From: Ipomoea triloba | Lineage: Eukaryota; Streptophyta; Magnoliopsida; Solanales; Convolvulaceae | Direction: 5' to 3' | Length of the DNA: 64,000 nt | Assembly: GCF_003576645.1 (NCBI RefSeq) | Contig: NC_044929.1 | Span: 4,290,644 to 4,354,643 of the forward strand | Shown: in pieces, positions 35,856 to 48,703 of the stretch | How the letters are laid out: each line of letters begins with the position of its first letter | Numbering within the stretch: position 1 is the stretch's first letter | Position numbers and translations under genes: made by a program | Notes under the pieces: generated by a model | What the model was told of the DNA's origin: nothing | Databases searched by the model: none | Seen by the model: only the letters and a program-made list of their open reading frames with translations

Positions 35856-37961
35856 CTAAGAAAGTAGACTTTTGAGAGTGAGGGAGGCACCAAGTAGCAA
35901 GACAATAGCCCCAGCAATAGAGGAAATCCCTTTCCAGGGATCGGAGAAATAATCAGTTTTTAGTCTCGCCTTCCACACAAGGCGCGTGTTGCGACAATGC
36001 CGATTCACAGCTGTGTAGAGCGGCGCGAAATAGAAGTTGGTGGTAATATCTACCTTAACACACACACTGTTGAAAACATCGGCCACCTTAATATCTTCGC
36101 CTAAAAGGTTGTGAATCGTCCCATTCTTGCGGAGCAAACTGACGTCCATATGAGTGTCCACCAAATGGTCCATTAACCTGGCGTAATCTGTGTAGTATTT
36201 GGGCTTTAGAGTGCGGCGTTGCTCCAAGGCGATCATATTCCCGAAGAATATTTCAGTGAAATCATCCACTTTGAAAGAAGGGATCTTCATCACCCCGCCC
36301 GAAAAGGTTATGTCGAAGAGGCTAGTTGTATCCTTGCACTCTTTTAAGGATGAAATTGTGTGGTATTGCCTTGGCATAGTGTAGACTTCGCCGGTGTTAT
36401 TGAAGCTAACTCCGACGTCTCGAAGCTCCGTGGCGCTGTTAATGTGGACTACTGTTGGCCACTCCATTGTTTGGTTTTGGTGGGGATTATTGTTGATTGG
36501 AGGGAGGCAAAGGCTGTGGAGAACATGGAGTATATCAAGAGGGTTTTCGGGTTTGTTATCGTCGAAAAAATTGGAAAGGGTAATGTTTGGTGCGAAGGAC
36601 GCAAATGCGAACTTCACTAGTCTTATGAAACTCGGGGGGTCTGTTTCTGCCTCGTTAGTATAGCTAATCATTTTTTGGTAGAGGGCGGTTAGGACTTCGA
36701 AAGGGAGTTGATTCTCGAAACAAAGCATGTCTTTGCGTGCTTCTTTCCCTTTTTCTTTTATGCGCGGGTCATCTCGGCCGCCTTTCTTGCATCTCAGGAC
36801 AAACTCCACGACAAAGCCGCCATCATTAACCAAGATGTTGGCCAAGTCTTGGTCGGAATTAGGGCAGTTGATTCCAATTTCCTCGTAATATTTTCGGGCT
36901 TTTTGCACCAAATTTAACTTTGGGTCCTTGAGGTGTTCCCGGTACTCGTCGTGTTTTGTTCTTGTCTCCCCTCCTCTTTGGAGAAAAGACTTGAAATACT
37001 TGTCCTTGTACTCTTGGTTCTTGAACCGTGCAACCCCTTTGAAATGCTTTTCACTGAATACGTACTTGGGGCCAATGGATACCAATGTTGGTTTGAGATA
37101 GTCCCCACGACTTGATTTGCATGTTGCCACTGTCTGCTCCTGATGACCACATCATATCAATAACGCGTAAATTATACATATATTTTATACTTTTATAAGT
37201 CATGCCTAGGCCGGTTAGGAGTCTAGGTCGTGCCGGGACTCGGTCCTGGGCCAACTTCGAGTTGGGCCCCAAGGTTTTTTAATTTTATAGGACCTAAACA
37301 ACTCCGGTATAAGTTGGGCCCGGTTCAAGCTAGGTCCGGTAAAGTCAAACCCAATTTTTTCGAGTTTGAGTCAGGGCTGGATCAATTGGGTCCTGAATCG
37401 GTCCGTAGACACATCAATGTGTATGTGGATGTATATAGAATTGTGAAGAGTATATTCATATTGCAAATATATATAACCTTTCCAATATCACTTCGTCGGT
37501 TGTGAGTTTGATCACTTAAATAACCTACGTTCAAAACGTGATCTTCTGAACCTTGACTTTCCTGTTCATACAAGTGATGATTTAACAAAAAATAAAATAA
37601 AATAAAATTCATCAATTAAAAGATCATCAACTTATAAAAGTATAAAATTAATTATTGCACATTGCAAATATAACCTTTCCACTATCACTTAGTTCGTTGT
37701 GAGTTTGATTACTTGAATAACATACTTTCAAAACGCGATCTTGTGGACCCTTCTTCTCCTGTTCATGTAAGTGATAATGTAATAGAGAAAAGTTCACCAA
37801 TTAAAAGATTGACGTGCAAATATATAAAATTATATTAATTCTTACACATTGCAAATATATATTACCTTTTCATTATCATTTCGACCGTTGTGAGTTTGAC
37901 CACTTGAATAATCTATGTTCAAAACATGATCTTGTGGACCTTGTTTCTTCTGTTCATGCAT
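35856..37961 (-). CDS. DUF247 (UPF0481) membrane protein with triplicated N-terminal exon
   Basis: Proposed exons 37961-37866, 37758-37675, 37561-37478 and 37139-35856 splice in frame to 515 aa. The last exon carries the whole DUF247 domain: LVSIGPKYVF, FVVEFVL, MLCFENQLPFEVL, INSATELRDVGVSF, MKIPSFKVDDFTEIFFGNMI, ALEQ, NLLGEDIKVADVFN and a C-terminal membrane segment (ISSIAGAIVLLLGASLTL). There is no in-frame ATG between a stop and the domain in that exon, so 5' exons are required. The three upstream exons are tandem copies, each 28 codons (32 in the first, with ATG CAT GAA CAG), sharing QGPQDHVLN and QTHN. DUF247 function is generally unknown; some members act in self-incompatibility. The first exons are inference. 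Confidence 0.85.
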
Positions 37962-38035
37962 GTAAGTGATAATGTAATAGAAAAAAGTTCATCAATTAAA
38001 AGATGTACGTGCAAAAGTATAAAATTCATTCTTAT
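37470..38035. repeat. Three tandem ~190-bp repeats carrying the DUF247 5' exons
   Basis: Units at about 37470-37660, 37665-37850 and 37855-38035 each contain TTGCAAATAT, CCTTTCC/TCATTATC, GTTGTGAGTTTGA, TGTTCATG and CATCAATTAAAAGAT in the same order. The open segment in the minus strand, its acceptor and its donor are conserved in all three. Confidence 0.88.
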
Positions 38036-38900
38036 TACACTAATATTTAATTATAAATTAATTTTAATTTTAATTTTGATCTTTCACTATACATTCTTTT
38101 ACATTTAATTTAAAGATAAAAGCATTATTTATTGAATTAAATGTAATCATCCTCATCACAACATTTTATTGAGGATCAAATATGTTTGTTATTAACTTAA
38201 AAATCAAAATTAAAATATGTTTGATCCACACTTTATTCTTAATTGACACCTCTATGGCTCTTTAAAAAAGGTCACAAGATTAAGCTTGGTGAAATGAATG
38301 AAAAAAATAAAACTATTTTGACACCTCACTTCTCATAGCGTTTTTAAATAAACACCTGAGCAATTAATTATTTATTCTATTCTTATCCTTATTACTTTAA
38401 AAAATGACACCTAATAAAATACCCTTCATCATTAAAACATGCATGGACTCTCCACTATTTCAAAATAAATAAAAGAGATTCACTATAATAGTATAACTTC
38501 AATTTATTATGAAATTTACATGATAAATGCCATAATTTATTATTATTATTATTATTATTATATTATTATTATTATATTATTATTATTATTACTTATTATT
38601 ATTATATAAAATAATTTACTAATATACATATATTATTATATTAATTAAAAACATATAATTTTACTTATAATAATATACCTTTTATGAAATATAATTCAAG
38701 AACATTTTTAAATATAATTTATTGAAATAAAATATATACAATAATTTTTTTAATTAAAAATTATTATCATCAATATATTACAAATTAAAACAAAATTCTA
38801 ATTCTTTCATAATTATAAACAATGAACACTTGTATTCCAACATATCTTATATTTACTTTATTATGTAATTAAAGTTTAAAAATATATATTACAACAATTA
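38036..38900. other. Intergenic, AT-rich
   Basis: Presumed promoter side of the DUF247 gene. Contains (ATT)n at about 38537-38600 and no supported gene. Confidence 0.5.
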
Positions 38901-38904
38901 TAAA

Positions 38905-39347
38905 TTATACGCGCCGGCGACCAAAATGATATTGTATAAGCGCCTAGGTCTCCTGGGCGGGCGGCCAGTAGCCTGGGTGTTTTTTTGTAAACATTTAAAC
39001 TATTAATGTTATACTGTATTAACTAATACTCTAATGGTCTAATAAGTAATAACTTAATAAAATAATAAGTACTACGTAATAACTAAATTAAACTAATAAG
39101 TAATGCACTAATAATTAATAAATAATAACTAATAACTTAATAAGTGTTAACTATTTAACTATTCAAGTGTAAAGACTTACAATATTAAGCACTTTACAAT
39201 TATTTACACTTAAAATATTTTTAAAATTTTTTTTTTTTTAAAAATTAAAATTAAAAAAAAAAAAAAAAAAAAAAAAACCTAGGCGCCTTAGGCGCTAGTT
39301 GCGCCCCCCAGGCGCCTAGAGGACGCCTAGCGATTTTTTCAACCTTG
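38905..39347. mobile_element. GCCTAGG-type hAT-like element, copy 1 (decayed)
   Basis: The right end GCGATTTTTTCAACCTTG matches the other two copies and is followed by ATTATAAT; the left flank has the near match ATTATAAA. GC-rich ends (GCGCCTAGG, GGCGCCTAGAGG) flank an AT-rich core with long A and T tracts. The left TIR is degraded. Confidence 0.6.
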
Positions 39348-40454
39348 ATTATAATATTATATCCCTTAATAATTTTATTGTTGTCAAATAGTGATAATTA
39401 AAAGTAAAACACAACCATCAATAAATAGTCTATTGATATTGGTATAAAGCTCTATATAAGGTTTCTTTAGATTAATCGCCTTGTATCCTTATAATATTTG
39501 ATTGATTACTTTTATATTTGATTAAGAAGTAATTTTTTTTTAAATATTGGGTGGAGTCCATTAATTCTCGATGCTCAATAAGTAAGAATAATTTTATTAT
39601 CATGTTAGGGAATGAATATTAAGAGATAAAATTAGGAGATGAAATAATGTTATTCTTAAGTTATTTGAGCTTGTTAAAAAGTATTTACCTTAAAAGTGTT
39701 GATTTATTGAAGGTCGATCATTTTTAACTAAAAGTAACATCTATTAATCATCACATAATATGAATTATTAAATCATTAATATTTATGTAACAATAAAATT
39801 TAATTACATTTATTGTCACTAAAATAGGTGAATGGTCAAATCAACCTCTCAATTATATTAAATTATAAAGTGAATCGAAGTGTACTCCTAATTATGCACC
39901 AATGTATAGTAGCTATATTTTAGTCACATATTCATGTCAATCATATCATTAATTTCATATTAAAATTTGTGCATGTTCTAATCAACCAATCATAAAAAAT
40001 GAAAGTAAAAATGCATGGCATGCACCTTAGAGCACGCCAAATGCGTGTGCGACCATATAACATAACTTGTCAAATGAGATTCTCAAATAGCTTAACTTGT
40101 TGCATAATTTATTGAAAATGACAAGAAATCATGTTTATAATTACAAAAAAAATAAATTAATTTGACCATTCAAATAGCTAACTTGTTGCACACCTTTCCA
40201 TTATCATAAGTTTCCCGTTGATGGAGCAAAGGGGCTGACAGGTCATCGCTTGTAGCACTATCACAATAATTATTGAGCGCCATCCAACCTTTAATCTGGT
40301 TATGTTACATAAATTAAAGAACATACTTCTAGAAAAATGCATAAAAATATGAATTTTAACGGTTACTATTGGCTCAATTTCCATATATGAGAGTAACTCT
40401 CTGCCACTAGACAACAAGGTTGTTGACACGCTTAATAAGAATGCAGTTCATAAC

Positions 40455-40540
40455 TACTTCCTCTACCCACTGGGACCTGAACCCACCTCCTTATGGAGGT
40501 GCAACCGGGTGTCACTAGACCACAAGGTCTTGACTTAATT
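40455..40540 (-). mobile_element. SINE-like tRNA-derived fragment
   Basis: On the minus strand it reads AGACCTTGTGGTCTAGTGAC…ACCCGGTTGCACC…GGTGGGTTCAGGTCCCAGTG, with A-box-like and B-box-like (GGTTCAGGTCC) elements. It is closely related to 53301-53372 on the plus strand. Too degenerate at a tRNA level to be a tRNA gene. Confidence 0.6.
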
Positions 40541-41019
40541 TACTTTATTCTTTTTAAGTGAGTCCCAATTTACCATTTTTATAATGAAAATTTTGGAATG
40601 AGTATCACATTTTGTTTATTTATCATGAAAATTATGCCAAACATAATTATCCGTATAAAACGAGATAGGAAAAATATTATAATCCGCACTTTATTTATCA
40701 CATTTTATTTGTCTTACTTCTCATTTTAGTCCTTCATAGAATGTCATCCACTTATATCCTTTAGACATTTTCTACCATTACTCCATAATTTTTTTTTTGA
40801 GTACTATATTTATTAATGGCTCACAAGTTTCTTCCACTCTCAAAGAAAAATTACCCCTCTACACAGTACGATGTATGTTTTTTTTGATAGACTATGAGGT
40901 GTCATTGCATAATTAAGTATGCCCTAACTATATGAGACACTTTTAAACATGTATCGGCCATATTCAAACTAATCTCATTTGCACCAGACTAACCCATCCA
41001 ATTAAGCCTCAAAGTGTTA

Positions 41020-41115
41020 GCTATATTAATTTTTTCATACAATCGAGAAGGAATTTTAAACTCCTGACCTCTATTAAGAGATAAGAGTGCACGACACTCT
41101 CACTAACTAAGCTGG
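41020..41115 (-). mobile_element. SINE-like fragment
   Basis: On the minus strand it reads AGCCAGCTTAGTTAGTGAGA…AGGTCAGGAGTTTAAAATTCC, a plant SINE head with a degraded B box. Confidence 0.45.
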
Positions 41116-41609
41116 CTACAGTACAATGCACTATAATGGTATCTGACCAAAAGGTGCTTGGCTTACTTTGGTAGAATTTAGCAAGTTTTATAGCTAGTTA
41201 AAGAAACAATTAAAGAGGGGAAGACTATAGATGACAACACTTAATTTTGGATGCATATATACCTGAGGGCTGAGTCTGAGGAGAGGAGCTGTGGAGTCTG
41301 GGATTTGGTAATATCTCTCCGCTGCTAATTATTGTTTGGGCATGCAGTACTTATGCAGGTGGTGTGGTGTATTTATTGTGACCAATTCCCATCTCAAAAG
41401 GCTTATATCAGTGTGACGTCCGCATTCATAGCTGAGCTGGATCAGCCATCCTCGGACAATAAAAAAATATGTTTGAAAAGACTGCTCTCATAGACAGCTC
41501 AATTGGTCACAAGAGCGAAGTTCGAGAAGAATGTTTAAGAAAGACACTAATTAAGACTTAAGAATGACGGACTCTCCTGTGACTCTGTGAGATTGTCTTG
41601 CAGATATTT

Positions 41610-41810
41610 ATACTGGAAAATGTAATACTAATCAATAATATTAAAATGTTTGTTACTTATATGGGAAAATATAATACTTTTGAGGAAAATGTAAATGTAT
41701 TTAAATAAAAATGTAAAAGGTATTACATTTTTCTTCAAGAATATTACACATTCTTCTATAAGTAACAAACACTTTATTCTTGACTAGTATTATATTTCTC
41801 AGTACAAATA
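41610..41810. repeat. Imperfect inverted repeat, ~50-bp arms
   Basis: ATACTGGAAAATGTAATACT…TTTGTTACTTATA on the left is inverted on the right (TATAAGTAACAAACACTTTA…AGTATTATATTTCTCAGTAC). Likely a decayed MITE. Confidence 0.6.
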
Positions 41811-43599
41811 TTACATTTTTATTTTGATCCAAACTGTGGAACTGTTCTAGTTTCATAAAAAATTTTGTCATAATAAATTAATGTAACTTATATTTATTAA
41901 GTCTCTACAAATTAATTTATCACACCTACCTATAATTAAATATTAAAGAATTAAATGAGTATGTAGCGCCAAGTCAAAAGGAAAATTTTAGATTTTTATT
42001 TATTTATTTATTTATCTTTTTGCGTGAGTATTAAGAATGCAAATAATGTTGGCCGTTTTAATCGCGTCTTTATCACGTGGGACTGTGGGAGTGTTTTCTT
42101 CTAACAAATTTATTAGGCCTTATACAGAAATGCTGAAAGTCTAAAAATCCCTAAAAACATATAGGGAAAATGGCAACTTTTTCTCATGGGGTATATGCTT
42201 ATAGTGATTTTTCTCCCTAAATTATTTATGTATCTATATTAATTCTTTTAATTATTTTAAAAGTGACGATTTTCTCACCCTTTTATGTTAAGTAGACATT
42301 TTTTACCTTACAAATAAATATTTTATTTATTTTTCTTCTTTAACAAATTATTGCTTAAATATGAGAATAAGAATAAATGCGAAAAAGAACATACACCTTT
42401 ACAAATATTATAATTATAATTTTAAACTAATGCTAATAACAGAATTATGGCTCAAACACAAATAATTCTTTAATACTAGTATAATTATAATATTAATGTT
42501 ACTAGCATTGACTTAAAATTATTATTATAATATTTATAAATGGTGTTTGCAATTTTTTTACATTTGTTCTGATTCCACATATAAGTAGATATAACTGCGA
42601 TTCAATTTTAGTTCATGGTTCCAGGAAATTATATTTTTTTTGCTTTTTTTTTTTTAGTGTCAATTGTGAGATTTAATTTCATAATGTAGATTAATTAATT
42701 TGTGATACCAATCAAGTTTTAAAATTTATTTATTATTGAGTAATTTACTATTGATATTTATAATGTGTGTTAATTTGTGAGATTTATAATGTATCATATG
42801 TAGTATAAGTATTTGAATTGATTAATACTCCGTAATTGATAATGAAATATGTTTTGCGTATCTATGAAAATGTGTTTTTTTTAATGGTTGCTACATAATG
42901 AAAGGCTTGCAATGATTTTGACGACAAATTATTGTGTGGATCACGGTCCAAAACGATGTTAAAAAAAAATAATTTCTTGCTCCCTGTGCGTACTAGAATA
43001 ATGAAGATAAGATAATGCATTTTATGAGTTAGAATAATGTACTTTATGTGTTAGAATAATGAAATTTTTGTGGTAAAATAATAATATTTTTATGAGTTAG
43101 CTTTATGTGTTAGAATAATGAAATTTTCGCCCCCACTAAAACCAACTTTTTAGTACATGATGTAATTTTTCAATTCTCAAGGAGGAGATCAATTTGCACA
43201 AAGAAAATGAAATTAAACTTTTATTAAACAATATTCACTACCCTCTTTACATAAAGAAATATTATTTTTGAAGACAGTGATGAAACCCCAACTACCCACT
43301 AAATTAACTATTCTAGAATTGTGTTAGTGGTGTTATTTTAGTTGCTTTGCTGATTATCGTCTCCATTTCTAACAACCATTTTGAAAAATATTACAGCTAC
43401 TTGTTACATTAAAACATAGCATATAATAATAGGGTAACAACCATTTTGATTATTATACGAGCCACTAGCTAATTACTCCATTTCACACGACTAGCCGACA
43501 AGGTTGCTTGAATAATTTAACCAAAGACTATCTAGCTCCATCTTTATAATATTCTCTCACTTTCAAAAGCACGTACTATTATATCATCACATTTATAAT

Positions 43600-44113
43600 C
43601 AATGTTGCAAAAATCTCGCATAGGCACCGATTAATCCCCGCCTAGCGTATCACCTTAAATGGTGGTCTAGGTGGCTAGCCGGCTAGGCGTCCGCTAGGCC
43701 ATCTAAGCTCCGCCTAAACACCGCCTAGGCCGCTTAGGCGCTGACCGCCTAGGCCACCTAGGCGCCGACTAGACCTCCTAGGCACCGACTAGGGCACCTA
43801 GTCAGGCAATTAGCTATTGTTCTTCTTTTTTTTTTAATGAGTTATTTCACTCAAAACAACATCATTTTAAGCGAAATAACTCTACATTGTACAAACTCTA
43901 GATATTTTTTAGGTTAATACTTAATATTTTAGTATTAACTTTTAAAGTATTATATAATTTATAATTATTAGTCTTTAAAAATTTGAAAATACTTAAAACA
44001 AATTTTTAAAAAATAAAAAGTAAAATAAAAAATACACTGGTGCCAATTAATCCCCGCTTAGGCTTCCTAGGCGCTAAGCGCTCCCCGAACGTCTAGCGAT
44101 TTTTTCAATGTTG
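43600..44113. mobile_element. GCCTAGG-type hAT-like element, copy 2
   Basis: Ends CAATGTTGCAAAAATC and, inverted, CAACATTGAAAAAATC. A perfect 8-bp duplication TTTATAAT flanks it (43592-43599, 44114-44121), the size expected for hAT. GC-rich, highly palindromic subterminal GCCTAGGCGCC clusters flank an AT-rich core. 514 bp, no coding capacity. Confidence 0.82.
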
Positions 44114-44509
44114 TTTATAATTCAACATTATTTTTATACTTCGTTACAATTTCAATCCACTTTCAATATAACAACAACGTTTAAAATTGTTATAAAAGAA
44201 AGACAAAGTCAAAAATTGTCAAAATCCAATCATTATTGATTTGTGGACTACGGACTAAAAGAAGTAAGCAACAAAAAACAACTAATTGAATTGAGAAACA
44301 ATTGAGAAAAGATCGATGACTTGAACCGAACTACCTTTGCATAGATATTCTTATGTGTCCTAAGATTTAAGTCGTGCAAGAATCAATGAAGAGTTTAGGG
44401 AAATGCTAAAGATGCCAACGCCACGAGCCACTCTCGTGGTCGTTGGACTATCAATTAGTCCAATTTTCATAGTAAATATAGGCTAAATGAGGCATTTAAG
44501 CAAACTATT

Positions 44510-44645
44510 AGTTATTGTACCGACCCATCATATTACTTAGGTCTCCAAATCTTTGGATTCGTCTAACGATTAGGAGTTACAGTACGTACTCTGGAAATGG
44601 AGTTATATAAAGAGATAAGAAAATAAAATAAGTGGAAACAAAATT
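44510..44645. repeat. Segmental duplicate X, copy 1
   Basis: ACCCATCATATTACTTAGGT…GTTATATAAAGAGATAAGA matches 50175-50310. It lies just 3' of the broken NLR. Confidence 0.85.
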
Positions 44646-45171
44646 CATCCACAACACAAGTTTACCTATCGCCAGAGAGTACAAACACAGTCCAAATTTT
44701 TACACCAATATAAACCTTGAATAAACTTCAAGCATATCACATTACCTTATGAATGAAATAGAAACAAATGTTTTTAAAACAAAAAGTACAACAAATTAAA
44801 GGACGAGTCTAACTCGCATTAAAATAGCACAAATGAATTAAGTAGAGTGATGTAACACTTTCTCACTCAGGGCTACACAGTACAATGCTGCAAGGTCAAA
44901 TTTTATGATTCACAATGATATGTAGACATGCATACCTATTTTTCCCTATTCTCAAGCTTTCCTCTTTCTACTCTTTTGGCACAACTCAATTTCATCCATC
45001 AAACTAAGCTTCATCAAACTTAGGCTCAGAAACCTGTCATGAATTATTAAAACAAAATTAGGATAATGATGAAATTGAATGGATCGGAGTACAGTATAGA
45101 AAGAAAAGTATGTAATTCAGAAAGATAAAGGCCGGGAGAGAGACCGGAAAACTAGTAGCCATGTTGTGACA

Positions 45172-47756
45172 TCACAATTCAACCACATCCACAGTATTAT
45201 TCATATACTCAAGTTGTTCTTTCTTGATTTCCTCGGCTGAAGCAACCACAGAAGGAAGACAATCCGCTAATTGGATTGATTTCAACTCTTCAATTTCTGC
45301 AAACCTGCTAGGGATCTCTTTCAATTCCGTGCATGAAGAAAGGGAGAGGTACTTGAGTTTTGGGAAATGATCACCAGTGGCTTTCCAATCCTTGAGATCC
45401 GTTCTACCAATTTTCAAAACAATTAACTGACAGAATTTGTCATCATCCTCTGGTAGCTCCCACTCTTTGCCTAGACATGCATATTTATTTAACTTGAGCA
45501 CCTCCAACCTAGGCAACTTGCAAAGAACATTAATTCCATTCCACTCAAAATGATTGTTTTCAAATTTTAACCTCTTAAGGCTTTTCAAGAGAACAATATT
45601 GCTGTTAATCTGGATCATCTTTGGACTCATCGTATAACCGGTTCTACCAATATAAATATATAGTCTCTCCAACTGCTGTAAACTGACAAGGTTCTCGATG
45701 CAATCATTGCACTCCCTTCTTTCACCGCTAATCCCTATCTTTTTTATGTTTGGAACATGTGTAAAGAATTCTTTTGTGCAATCCTCAGGCTCCAACCAAG
45801 AAAGCCTCTGCAAGTTTTGATGAACAAATTTGGGAGGATGTCCCATAGTAAAAGCATATTGCAGTTGTGGAAACTCCAAATAGTTCCAATCATCTTGTAA
45901 AATATGAAGATTCCAAGCGTTGAACGGTATGAAATTTATAGTATTAAACTCTGAAGAAAAATATCTCAAATGGACGAGATCCACAACATTTTCATACATC
46001 CCAAAGCTACAAAAACAGAACACTCTCAATAGCTTGAACTGTTTCAAGTTTGAGCTTCTGCATTCTCTAAAAAAACAGAAGATAGACCGACAGCTTCTTG
46101 ATGAATAATAAGATAGTGTAGACACATCAAAATTTGATGATTGTATGCTTACCCAACGGAAGTATTCCTGAGGAAAATCTAAACCATTTTGTCGAACAAC
46201 ATGCAAAAAGTTCTCCTTTTGAGCTTCTTTCACACAAAAGACATGCAATAAATCATGAACCCCAAACGTTTTGATTTTTCTTCCACAACAACTCCTTTCA
46301 ACCACAAGAATTAAATTTCGATCCATTAGTTCTTGTATACGCCTTTCAGCCACTACATCATAGGTTGTATTCTCGGATGCCTTTACAAGACCTTCAGCAG
46401 ACCATAACCTTGCCAGCTCATTAGCATCGATATCATAATCTTCTGGAAAAGCTCCTAAATATAAAAAACATGCCTTTAAGTGGTGAGACAAGTGATTGTA
46501 GCTCAGTGAGAGTACTTTTAAACATCTTGCCTCAATAGTTGTTGTTGTAGAAAAATCTAGATCTTTTGCAATATTCTCCCACTCATTTAGTGTGTTGAGT
46601 TTGGAGAACAGTCCGGCAACCACAATTATTGCTAGAGGCAATCCTTTGCATTTTTCAACAATCGGCCTCCCGATTATCTCAAATTTTGCACCACGAGATT
46701 CACATGCCTTTTTATAAAATAAATTTCAACTATCAATTTGATCCAATAATTGCATATGATGAGAAAAGTCATTGTCAGAGCTAGTATAATTTGCCACCTC
46801 TGTGAGAGGCGAGTAGTTAACAATACTCGACTCCTATTTCCATCATCAGGAAAGCAATTGCTAACATCATCCCATGCCTCACCACTCCACACATCATCAA
46901 CCACAATCATGTACCTTTGACGCTTCAAACATTGGTAGAGTTTTAAAGCAAGTTCCTCATCACTGGACCGTTCTATGTCGTCTTGCTTGGAAATTGAATT
47001 AAGAAGACTTACAAGCATTTGCCTCTTGTTGTGAACCTGTGACGCAACAGCCCATGCTCGCACATCAAAGTGGAGAGAAATTGATGGATCTTCATAGACT
47101 TGTTTAGCCAAAGTTGTCTTACCGATTCCTCCCATACCTATAATTGATACAACTCTTTTTTCCTTAGATCCAAGTTCAGTTAGCAGCTTCTTGATTATCT
47201 CAAACTCGTCCTTTTTCCCGATCATTTGTTCCTTGGAGTGTGAAGCATGCTTGGAGGAAAGAAGTTGAGACCTTTGTTGAACATCATGGGCCGTCTTTCT
47301 TCCTTCTGCCTTGATTTTCACCAACTCTTCCTTGATGGTTTCAATTTGTTCCATTGCACTTTGAAAAACTTGACCAAGTTTCACACAGTAAGGCTGAGAC
47401 TTCTGCTCTTCTATGTCCCTCTGTGGTTTTTCCTCTTTCAAAACGAGATCTGTTATTTTGACTTCATCTTCATCTTCCTCTTCATCATAGAGGTTTGCTA
47501 TTAGGATTTCGATTTCATCTTCCACTCTGAAAGCTAAATCCCTGAGCTTGGTTTCCAAGCGTTTAACTGCTTCAACAACATGGAGTCTTTCCTCATCGAG
47601 CTGACTTATGAGAAATCCAAGCTTTTGGTGGAAAGATTGGATCAAGTCTTTGTTAGGAGAGATGAGATGATTGTGTAGAACAAGTGGACGAGGGTGATAT
47701 TGGAAGAACTCAAGCTCTATTGTTCTGAGAAGAGAAGCTACAGCTACACAAGCCAT
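45172..47756 (-). pseudogene. CC-NB-LRR paralogue, frameshifted and stopped
   Basis: Tandem copy of the NLR at 19588-22338, very similar throughout, including 3' flank. The first 345 or so residues are open (P-loop GMGGIGKTT, IVVDDVWS, SRVLLTTRL). A 2-nt insertion near 46803-46808 (CTCTGTGAGAGGCGAG versus CTCTGCGAGGCGAG in the intact copy) then shifts frame. A further TGG-to-TGA change at 46726-46728 (D-S-stop-N-L-F) adds a stop. From GLPLA to the LRR end (46641-45172) the frame is open again. As it stands it encodes a CC plus partial NB fragment. The C-terminal exon donor used by the intact copy is also not conserved. Confidence 0.92.
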
Positions 47757-47997
47757 CTATCCTTGGATCTCTAGATCTGTTTGTCTGTGATAGTGCAACT
47801 GCAATTTTTTTGATTGTGTGTAAGCTTTACAGAAGAAGCAACTGGAAGTAATACAAGCAGGAACTCAATAATGGTACGAGTGCTATTTTTTCTAAAGTGA
47901 AAGATAGCAGCATAGTTTGTTGTTGGGAAGATAAAAAGAAAAAGGTATAGTTGTCGGGGAATCATTCATTGAATAACAAAATAATGTTAGGTAGCTT

Positions 47998-48100
47998 CGG
48001 ATTAGTCACTTAATGAACTGTGATGTTTTATTCCAATATAATTTGGTGTCGGATTAGTCACTTAATGAACTGTGATGTTTTATTCCAATATAATTTGGTG
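47998..48100. repeat. Two-copy 52-bp tandem duplication
   Basis: CGGATTAGTCACTTAATGAA…ATAATTTGGTG occurs twice head to tail, directly left of the Mutator-like element and including its target sequence. Confidence 0.92.
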
Positions 48101-48694
48101 GGAAAATGTACAAATAAGTTATCTAACTATTTGGGAATTAGCAATTAAACCATCGAACTCAAATAAGCTCCTAATAAATCACTGAACTCATCAAAACAAA
48201 GCAATTAAGCCACTAAACCCAAAAAATAATAATTAACATTTTTAACAGGTTATTTGTCTTTTCCAGTCTTTTCCGGCCACCAGCGACGACTTCTCCTGTG
48301 ACCGGCGAAAAATTCTAGCGACGACGGACGCATTTTCCAACCGAGGACCAAAAATGGTTGCCTCACCGGAGAAGACAACCAGAGGTCACCTTCTCCTTGG
48401 GGAAGGCAACTAGATATGGTCACCTTCTCCGACGAGGGTCCGCTCAGAAAATGCAACCGGCGACGGCTCGGTCGTTGACGGTCGTCGGAATTTTTCGACG
48501 GTCACCGAAAAAGTCATTGTCGGTGGCCGGAATAGGCAAATGACCTGTTAAAAATGTTAATTGTTATTTTTTCAGATTTAATGGCTTAATTGTTTTGTTT
48601 TTCTGAGTTCAGTAGCTTATTTGAAACTTATTTGAGTTCGATGGCTTAATTGCTAATTCCCAAATAATTCGATGGCTTAATTGTCCATTTTCCC
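48100..48694. mobile_element. Mutator-like long-TIR element, 595 bp
   Basis: Starts GGGAAAATG and ends CATTTTCCC; arms of about 130 bp are inverted copies (GGGAATTAGCAATTAAACCA against TGGCTTAATTGCTAATTCCC). A perfect 9-bp TSD, TAATTTGGT, is at 48091-48099 and 48695-48703. The core is GC-rich (CCGGCCACC, CGACGACGG), unlike the surrounding DNA. Non-autonomous. Confidence 0.9.
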
Positions 48695-48703
48695 TAATTT
48701 GGT

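Larger units (their letters stand above)
39350..43590. other. Gene-poor AT-rich interval
   Basis: No protein gene supported. Holds SINE-like fragments (40455-40540, 41020-41115), an inverted repeat near 41610-41810, and long low-complexity AT sequence. Confidence 0.5.

Noticed and set aside
36360..36620. Plus-strand frames inside the DUF247 exon
   Set aside because: Antisense shadows of the DUF247 domain.
38537..38600. ATT-rich run considered as CRISPR-like array
   Set aside because: Simple trinucleotide microsatellite in a plant genome; no spacer structure.
48250..48543. Overlapping GC-rich frames in the Mutator-like element
   Set aside because: Open only because of CCGG-rich composition of the element core; no motif.
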